A stretch of 11,633 nucleotides of DNA from Acidobacteriota bacterium (GTDB taxonomy: Bacteria; Acidobacteriota; Terriglobia; UBA7540). The notes below the pieces were generated by a model that had not been told where the DNA came from, made no database searches, and was given only the letters and a program-made list of their open reading frames with translations. This document shows, one piece after another, positions 6,926-11,633 of the stretch. The position numbers were made by a program, and so were the translations under genes. The DNA lies in assembly GCA_021827245.1 (NCBI GenBank), contig JAKAWN010000203.1:1-11633 (forward strand), read 5' to 3'. Each line of letters begins with the position of its first letter. Within the stretch, counting starts at the first letter, position 1.

Positions 6926-7014
6926 ATGGCAATCTGCTTTCGAACCGATAGGTTATAACAAGGTCCTGATTAGATTTTCAAGACCGCCGGCTTCGACCGC
7001 TCACCTATCCCTCC
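6926..7014 (-). pseudogene. Degenerate tRNA-Ser(UGA)-like sequence
   Basis: Read on the - strand from 7014, the first ~39 nt match a bacterial tRNA-Ser(UGA). They comprise GGAGGGA (acceptor 5' strand), TA, a D arm GGT-GAGCGGTCGAA-GCC that still pairs (GGT with GCC, one G-U), GCGGT and the anticodon loop CTTGAAA with anticodon TGA. Beyond 6976 the match fails. The 3' anticodon strand ATCTA pairs at only three positions. A GGTTCGAA box is present at 6939-6946, but its flanks do not form a T stem. The expected 3' acceptor TCCCTCC is missing (TTGCCAT instead). The 89-nt span equals a normal tRNA-Ser. I infer a tRNA gene fragment or decayed copy, possibly left by integration or recombination, rather than a working tRNA. 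Confidence 0.6.
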
Positions 7015-7268
7015 TAGCCGCGCAATCACAGACTTACATGCACTTTGCGGTTGCGTCAATCTGTGAGGTCCGGGTGCAGAGCCTATCTCGACATCAAGGT
7101 ACTCCTGACTGCGTTATGTATCTCCAATGCTTTGGCCTTCAAGTGGGCGCACAACGGACCGCTGGTTTTGAAGCAGAAGCTGGCGCACCTCCGCCCTCTA
7201 GACATGCATGCGCAATTGCTTTTCAAGCTGCGCGCTGTTGCCTTGAGGACGAAGGAGTAATACTATGA

Positions 7269-7607
7269 ATGGTGATGAAGGGGCGGATCCTGCGTATTCT
7301 TGTGCTGCTGTGGCTTGCCTGGTACATTTGGGGGCCGCTGGACCCGGTGGTGGACTACTGGGATTCGCCGCGCCAGACATTGTCTGACATGGAACGCCAG
7401 GCCAATGGCACGGTGGTGCTTGTGGCCGCAGCTTTTGCCTTTGCTCCACTGCAAGTCCGGAAATTGCGCGAGCGTTTTCACCGCAGTCTGCGAGCTATGC
7501 GGAGCGTGGCGGTCGCTCCTGCCGCTCCGCTTGAACCGCTGTGGGCCGCTCTGGCCCCGACTCCAATACAGACCATCCACGCGCCTCCGGCGCCGCTTCG
7601 CATTTAG
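7269..7607 (+). CDS. Small membrane protein of unknown function at head of efflux operon
   Basis: I do not recognise this 112-residue protein. It has a first hydrophobic segment at about 7-24 (ILRILVLLWLAWYIWGPL) and a loop PVVDYWDSPRQTLSDMERQ. A shorter second hydrophobic segment follows at about 48-61 (TVVLVAAAFAFAPL), then a basic stretch VRKLRERFHRSLR and a Pro/Ala-rich tail. AAGGAG at 7251-7256 lies 12 nt before the ATG at 7269. The in-frame ATG at 7275 is an alternative. An out-of-frame ATG at 7265, better spaced from the AAGGAG, opens only a 40-codon frame. The pattern of membrane helices and charged loop supports this frame over its overlapping rivals. It precedes the outer-membrane factor by 155 bp on the same strand, so an accessory role in the efflux system is plausible but unproven. 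Confidence 0.6.
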   Translation: MVMKGRILRILVLLWLAWYIWGPLDPVVDYWDSPRQTLSDMERQANGTVVLVAAAFAFAPLQVRKLRERFHRSLRAMRSVAVAPAAPLEPLWAALAPTPIQTIHAPPAPLRI

Positions 7608-7654
7608 ACCCTCCTCCATAACCCGACGAGCATCGTGCGCGGCGTAGTGTCTTT

Positions 7655-7667
7655 TTGCGCGGCGCAA
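7655..7667. repeat. Palindrome TTGCGC-G-GCGCAA upstream of the outer-membrane factor
   Basis: A perfect 6-bp palindrome with a 1-bp centre sits 95 bp before the outer-membrane factor start. It lies in the 155-bp spacer 7608-7762, which is otherwise empty. GCGCGGCG also occurs directly upstream at 7638-7645. It might be an operator; no T-run follows it on the + strand, so it is not a terminator. Confidence 0.25.
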
Positions 7668-7762
7668 CCCATCCAAATACTGGATACCTTTGGTTCATGG
7701 CGCCGCCAGTTCCGGCTGTGCGGGCCCCGTTCCAAGGGAAAACCCGGAAAGGAGCACGGCTG

Positions 7763-9169
7763 ATGAAGTGGCTAATCGCTGCACTTGCCGCCGCGACGGT
7801 ACTTACGGGGTGCGCGCCCGCCGTACATTACCACCCCAAACCCATCGCCCCGGCGGTTACAGCGGCACAGCTTGAAGGCCGCTCGCTGAGCGACCCGGGA
7901 CTGCGCCGGTTTATGGAGACGAATCTGCACGACAAGCTCTCTGCCTGGCCGCTGAAATCCTGGGACCTTAATGATCTGGCGCTGGCTGCTTTCTACTTCA
8001 ATCCACAAATGCAGGTCGCGCGCGCCCAGGCGGAGGCGGCGCGAGCGGCCATCATCACAGCCGGCGAGCGGCCGAATCCGACGGTGAGCCTGCGGCCAGG
8101 CATTCCTAGCCCCTGGCTGCTGGCCCTCAATTTCCTGGAGCCTGTGCAGAGGGCGGGGCGCCGGCGCTACAAGATCAAGCAGGCGCGGGCGCTCAGCCAG
8201 GCGGCGCGCTTCAACCTGGCTGCCACGGCCTGGAAGGTCCGCAGCGGCGTACGGGCGGCGCTGGTCAATTACTTTTTCGACGAAACGCAAGCCGAACTGG
8301 CCCATGCTACGGATCGCCTGCGCGTGCAGCAGGTGCGCGGCCTGGCCGTACGGCTTACGGCCGGCGACATTTCGCGCCCCATTCTGGCCGCGGCACAAAC
8401 GGGACTGCTTGATGCGCGGCTGGCCGCCCGCTCAGCGGAAGGGCGGGTGGTGGTTGACCGTGCCGCACTCGCCTCAGCCATCGGCTTGCCGGAACGGGCG
8501 CTTGATGGAATCCGGCTAAGCTGGCCGGGATTTGATCACCCGCCTGCCACTGCATCCCTCTCGCCCAAACTCATCCAGCGTGAAGCCGTGCTCAATCGCC
8601 TTGACGTGCGGCAGGCGCTGGCCGAATATGCGGCCTCGCAGGCGGCGCTGCAGCTTGAAATCGCCCGCCAGCACCCCAACATCCAGATCGGGCCTGGCTA
8701 TGACTATGAAGAAGGCCTCAATTACTTCACAACCGGCCTCGCCGTGACATTGCCGGTCTTCAATCGCAATCAGGGGCCGATCGCCCAGGCGGAAGCCGGG
8801 CGCAAGCTTGCTGCCGCACGGTTTGTGGCTGTGCAGTCGCAGGCTATAGCCCAGAGTGAGGCTGCCCTGGCAAGCTACCGTTCCGCGCTCGCAGAGTGGC
8901 AGGATGCGGGCAAATCAATGCGCGAGATTCGCCAGGTCATTGAGCCGCTGTCGGCGCGCTCCGTCACCGTGGGGGAGACGGACTGGCTGACGCTCAACGG
9001 CGTCAAGCTCCAGGGACTGGCGGCGGCGGGCGTCGCGCTTCAGTCGCTCGACCGCGCCCAGCAGGCGCTGGGCCAGCTTGAAGATGCCGTCGCACGCCCG
9101 CTCGGGGCAGGCGCGGTCGCGTCAACCCATCCGGGCGTTTCCCCGGATCTACAAAAGGAGGACCAATGA
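7763..9169 (+). CDS. TolC/CusC-like outer-membrane efflux lipoprotein
   Basis: A 468-residue protein that forms the outer-membrane channel of a tripartite pump. The start is the ATG at 7763: AAAGGAG lies 8 nt before it, and it opens directly into a lipoprotein signal peptide KWLIAALAAATV-LTGC with Cys17 as the lipidated residue. The frame is open further upstream to 7655, but those 36 residues precede the signal. The body shows the two tandem helical-hairpin halves of the outer-membrane efflux protein family. The first has LALAAFYFNPQMQVARAQ, ITAGERPNPTVSLRPG and long Ala/Arg-rich helices; the second has NRLDVRQALAEYAASQAAL, PNIQIGPGYDYEEGLNYF and LPVFNRNQGPIAQAEA. PVFNRNQG is a hallmark of the metal-efflux (CusC/CzcC) branch. 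Its stop overlaps the adaptor start as ATGA, indicating translational coupling. Confidence 0.92.
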   Translation: MKWLIAALAAATVLTGCAPAVHYHPKPIAPAVTAAQLEGRSLSDPGLRRFMETNLHDKLSAWPLKSWDLNDLALAAFYFNPQMQVARAQAEAARAAIITAGERPNPTVSLRPGIPSPWLLALNFLEPVQRAGRRRYKIKQARALSQAARFNLAATAWKVRSGVRAALVNYFFDETQAELAHATDRLRVQQVRGLAVRLTAGDISRPILAAAQTGLLDARLAARSAEGRVVVDRAALASAIGLPERALDGIRLSWPGFDHPPATASLSPKLIQREAVLNRLDVRQALAEYAASQAALQLEIARQHPNIQIGPGYDYEEGLNYFTTGLAVTLPVFNRNQGPIAQAEAGRKLAAARFVAVQSQAIAQSEAALASYRSALAEWQDAGKSMREIRQVIEPLSARSVTVGETDWLTLNGVKLQGLAAAGVALQSLDRAQQALGQLEDAVARPLGAGAVASTHPGVSPDLQKEDQ

Positions 9170-10227
9170 AAAGGAGATTCCTCTCATGGTTTGTCGCCGC
9201 CGCAGCACTCGCATTTTTTGCTGCCATTCTCGGGCGCGCCCTGGCGGGCGCGCCCGAGCGTCACCCTGCACATCGAAGCGAAGGTGCTGCATCATTGCCC
9301 GTCGTGACTCGCCAGAACGGCCAGGCCATCGTTCATCTCAATCCGAAATTGCTGGCCCGCCTCGGGATTCGCGAAGCTCCTCTGCAGGTGGCCCGCGAAC
9401 GCAAGCAGGTGACTTTTCCGGCTGTGGTGTTGCCGGTGCAGAAGCTTGCCAGCCTGGTGTCTGCCTATGACGCGGCGACTGCCCAACTGCAAAAGGCGGA
9501 AATCACCGCCGGGGTCGCTAAGCGCGAATATCAGCGGCTTGAAAAGCTTTACAGCGACCAGCAGAACGTTTCCGAGAAGGCCGTGCAGGCTGCGGCGGGC
9601 GCTTACCGCGGGGACAAAGTGAACGCGCAGTTGGCGCGCGAGAACGTTTCCCTTGCCGCTGAGGCTGTCCTTCAGAACTGGGGCGCGACCATCACGGGAT
9701 GGATGGGCCACGATACAAACAGCCTCCAGCGCGTGCTCCGCCGCCAGGATGTGCTGGTTGAGATGACGCTGCCGCCGGACGAGCCTTTCGCAGCGCCGTC
9801 AGGGGTGGAATTCAAATTACCGGCTGGCGGACGCGCATTTGCCCGGTTTGTATCGGCGTTTCCGCAGGTGGACCCGCGCGTCCAGGGCGTCGGATACCTC
9901 TACGTCACTCGGGCACGACCGGGGCTTGCACCTGGACTCGATCTCGTCGCGCATTTCGGCGTGGGCGCGCTGAGGAGCGGCGTCATCGTTCCGTCGAGCG
10001 CGGTAGTGTGGCTGCACGGCGAAGCATGGGCGTACATTGCCACGGGCCCGGGGCGTTTTGTGCGGCGACAGGTCCCGACCACTGTCCCTGTGCCCGGCGG
10101 TTGGTTTGTTACACGTGGTTTTCAGCCCGGCAGTCCCGTGGTGACACAGGACGCTGAGCAGGTTCTTGGCGTCGAACTGACGGTGAGTCAGCCCTCGCAA
10201 GTCACCGAAAAAGGAGACGACGACTAG
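9166..10227 (+). CDS. Periplasmic adaptor (membrane fusion protein) of RND efflux pump
   Basis: A 353-residue protein starting at an ATG overlapping the previous stop, with AAAAGGAGG just before it. An N-terminal hydrophobic anchor or signal lies at about 5-27. It lacks the Met-rich, YHS or FixH-type metal-binding extensions of some CusB proteins. Beta strands (QAIVHLNPKLLARLGI, TFPAVVLP) lead straight into a charged helical hairpin at about 102-170 (AKREYQRLEKLYSDQQNVS, AVQAAAGAY). The C-terminal half has the membrane-proximal beta-barrel features of RND adaptors: QGVGYLYVTRARPGLAPG, VIVPSSAVVWLHGEAWAYI, RFVRRQV, VPGGWFVTRGFQPG. I do not see the usual split lipoyl half-motifs flanking the hairpin. 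The RND gene follows at once (ATG at 10229). The adaptor should link the outer-membrane channel to the pump. Confidence 0.88.
   Translation: MKRRFLSWFVAAAALAFFAAILGRALAGAPERHPAHRSEGAASLPVVTRQNGQAIVHLNPKLLARLGIREAPLQVARERKQVTFPAVVLPVQKLASLVSAYDAATAQLQKAEITAGVAKREYQRLEKLYSDQQNVSEKAVQAAAGAYRGDKVNAQLARENVSLAAEAVLQNWGATITGWMGHDTNSLQRVLRRQDVLVEMTLPPDEPFAAPSGVEFKLPAGGRAFARFVSAFPQVDPRVQGVGYLYVTRARPGLAPGLDLVAHFGVGALRSGVIVPSSAVVWLHGEAWAYIATGPGRFVRRQVPTTVPVPGGWFVTRGFQPGSPVVTQDAEQVLGVELTVSQPSQVTEKGDDD
9231..9256 (+). repeat. Perfect 10-bp GC hairpin inside the adaptor gene
   Basis: CGGGCGCGCC (9231-9240) and GGCGCGCCCG (9247-9256) are exact reverse complements with a 6-nt loop CTGGCG. They lie about 65 nt into the coding region of the adaptor, at the end of its signal segment. 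Such a stem is very stable in RNA and may slow translation or protect mRNA. It may also simply reflect the codons for GRALAGAP in GC-rich DNA. Confidence 0.5.
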
Positions 10228-10228
10228 G

Positions 10229-11633
10229 ATGCTGAGAGCCATCGTTCAGTTCGCGTTACACCGCAAGGGAATTACCCTGGCGCTGGCAGCCGCCTTCCTG
10301 GGTTACGGGGTATATTCGCTGACGCGTGCCAAATACGACGTGTTTCCCCAGTTTGCTCCTCCCGTCGTCCAGATCATGACGGAAGCTCCCGGACTTTCGT
10401 CCAAGCAGGTGGGGTTGCTGGTGACCCAGCCCATCGAGTTCGCCATCAGCGGCGTCACGGGAATCCAGTCCGTGATGTCGAGTTCCATTCAAGGACTGTC
10501 GGACGTCAAGGTACTTTTCACTCCCAGCAGCAATATCTATCTGGACCGGCAACTGGTATCCGAGCAGTTGGCCACGCTGGAAGGGCGCTTGCCCGCCGGT
10601 GTTCAGGCTCCTGTCATGACGCCCCTTATCAGCTCGACCGGCGACGTGATGGAAATGGGATTGACTTCCAGGACCACATCGCTGATGAAACTGAGGACTA
10701 TTGCCGATTGGGTGGTCAAGCCGGCCTTGCGCGCCGTGCGCGGCGTGGCAAATGTCGCCATCTGGGGCGGCCAAATCAAGCAATATCAGATTCAGTTCAT
10801 CCCGCGTCGGCTGGAGCAGTACGACCTTAGCGTGAATCAGGTGCTGGCTGCGGCTCGGCGCGCGACGGGCGTGCGCGGTGCCGGCTTCATCAGCACCGCG
10901 AACCAGCGCTTCATCCTGCGCCCGGAGGGCCAATCGCTCACCACGCAGGAACTGGCCAACACGGTTCTGGTTCACTACAACGGCGTCAACGTCACGCTTG
11001 GCCAGGTCGCGCACGTGGTGGAAGCGCCGCAGCCGCCCATTGGGGCCGCGCTGGTTGATGGAAAGCCGGGCATCATCATGAGGGTCAATGAGCAGTACGA
11101 TGCCAATACGCTCGCCGTTACGGAACGGGTTGAAAAGGCGCTCAAGGGACTGCGTCCCACCCTTCGACGCCAAGGTATTCACCTCAATGAAAACCTTTTC
11201 CTCCCTGCCAATTTCATCGGAACCGCCATTAGCAACCTTCGCGCCTCGCTTACGATCGGCGCGATCCTGGTGGTCGTGATTATTTTTTTGTTCCTTTTTG
11301 ACTTCCGCACGGCGGCGATTTCCTTAACGGCCATTCCGCTTTCACTGCTGGCCGCGGTCACTGTCATGGGCCGGATGGGCTACACGCTCAACACCATGAC
11401 GCTGGGCGGCCTCGCCATCGCCATCGGCGAAGTGGTGGACGACGCGGTGATCGACGTGGAAAATATCCTTCGTCGCCTGCGGGAAAACCGCCATCTGCCC
11501 AATCCCCGGCCGGTTATACCGGTCATTCTGGACGCTTCCATCGAGGTGCGCAGCGCCGTCGTTTATGCCACGTTTACGGTGGTGCTGGTCTTCGTTCCGA
11601 TTCTGATGATGAACGGCATCCACAAAGAACTGT
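10229..11633 (+). CDS. CusA/CzcA-family RND efflux transporter, N-terminal part (3' end outside window)
   Basis: The ATG at 10229 follows the adaptor stop by one base; AAGGAG is at 10211-10216. 468 codons are visible of a family usually about 1000-1050 long. It opens with the TM1 region LRAIVQFALHRKGITLALA, then YDVFPQFAPPVVQIMTEAPG, the RND porter entry signature. QPIEFAISGVTGIQSVMSS and periplasmic porter and docking segments follow, then TM2-TM4 (TIGAILVVVIIFLFLF; AISLTAIPLSLLAAVTVMG; LGGLAIAIGEVVDDAVIDV). The last contains the proton-relay Asp404 and is followed by EN (411-412), matching the CusA pattern rather than the DFG-type pattern of CzcA. Residue 402 is Val where CusA has a channel Met (from memory, Met403), while Met390 matches CusA Met391. 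It should export a substrate using the proton gradient as part of the operon's tripartite pump. A metal cation is likely; which one is not decided. Confidence 0.93.
   Translation, partial: MLRAIVQFALHRKGITLALAAAFLGYGVYSLTRAKYDVFPQFAPPVVQIMTEAPGLSSKQVGLLVTQPIEFAISGVTGIQSVMSSSIQGLSDVKVLFTPSSNIYLDRQLVSEQLATLEGRLPAGVQAPVMTPLISSTGDVMEMGLTSRTTSLMKLRTIADWVVKPALRAVRGVANVAIWGGQIKQYQIQFIPRRLEQYDLSVNQVLAAARRATGVRGAGFISTANQRFILRPEGQSLTTQELANTVLVHYNGVNVTLGQVAHVVEAPQPPIGAALVDGKPGIIMRVNEQYDANTLAVTERVEKALKGLRPTLRRQGIHLNENLFLPANFIGTAISNLRASLTIGAILVVVIIFLFLFDFRTAAISLTAIPLSLLAAVTVMGRMGYTLNTMTLGGLAIAIGEVVDDAVIDVENILRRLRENRHLPNPRPVIPVILDASIEVRSAVVYATFTVVLVFVPILMMNGIHKEL

Larger units (their letters stand above)
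6386..7268. other. Gene-poor region between exosortase locus and efflux operon
   Basis: About 880 bp with no convincing gene. Open frames exist (for example 6322-6810 + and 7045-7260 +), but they lack family features and overlap each other or the PEP-CTERM gene. The region must hold the promoters of the PEP-CTERM gene (-) and the efflux operon (+). It contains several inverted repeats: GTTGAA/TTCAAC at 6597-6615, a GC-rich hairpin at 6680-6698 and CACCA/TGGTG at 6858-6871. It also contains a 9-bp direct repeat TGTGGGGAC at 6823 and 6835, and a tRNA-Ser remnant at 6926-7014. Confidence 0.5.

Noticed and set aside
7045..7260. Small + strand ORF (71 codons) ending just before the small membrane protein
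   Set aside because: A second frame (7038-7268) is equally open over the same bases, and no motif or good ribosome binding site favours either. It could be a relic, but I cannot support it.
7772..8398. 208-codon open frame on the - strand
   Set aside because: Antisense shadow of the outer-membrane factor.
10256..11182. 308-codon open frame on the - strand
   Set aside because: Antisense shadow of the RND gene in GC-rich DNA; His/Arg/Gly-rich with no recognisable fold.
1..11633. CRISPR array or long tandem repeats
   Set aside because: No regularly spaced direct repeats seen; the only long periodicity is the 34-codon TPR pattern at protein level.

Overview
The window most resembles an Acidobacteriota (Terriglobia-like) chromosome or metagenome contig. 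This placement is inferred from the combination of an exosortase, a PEP-CTERM protein, a long TPR lipoprotein and a CusA-type RND efflux operon. No rRNA or housekeeping marker is present to prove it.

Layout. Positions 1-606 hold the 3' end of an IS1182-like DDE transposase that starts outside the window. Positions 831-6385 form a compact protein-sorting and surface locus of four genes. A FemAB/GNAT-like aminoacyl- or acyltransferase (831-1913) and an exosortase with an intact Cys-Arg-His triad (2251-3171) are on the + strand. A secreted PEP-CTERM protein (6385 to 5789) and a 21-repeat TPR lipoprotein of PrsT type (5735 to 3456) are on the - strand, converging on the exosortase. The 284-bp spacer between the converging genes is dense in inverted repeats. 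The likely logic is that the PEP-CTERM protein is exported by its signal peptide and recognised at its C-terminal PEP-TM-Arg tail by the exosortase. The TPR lipoprotein and FemAB-like enzyme would act in envelope or exopolysaccharide assembly around it. No EpsI or EPS glycosyltransferase gene is visible in the window.

Positions 6386-7268 carry no convincing gene. They contain several short inverted repeats and, on the - strand, a degenerate tRNA-Ser(UGA)-like sequence. Its 5' half is well preserved, but its anticodon stem, T arm and 3' acceptor strand do not pair. It marks a possible old integration boundary.

Positions 7269-11633 are a + strand operon-like run of visibly higher GC. It contains a small two-helix membrane protein of unknown function, a TolC/CusC-like outer-membrane lipoprotein, a short periplasmic adaptor, and the N-terminal ~468 residues of a CusA/CzcA-type RND pump that runs off the right edge. 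Together these would make a tripartite envelope-spanning efflux complex, probably for a metal cation. The substrate cannot be fixed from the part seen.

The low-GC exosortase locus lies between an IS remnant and a tRNA remnant, next to a high-GC efflux operon. This is the most notable large-scale structure in the window.
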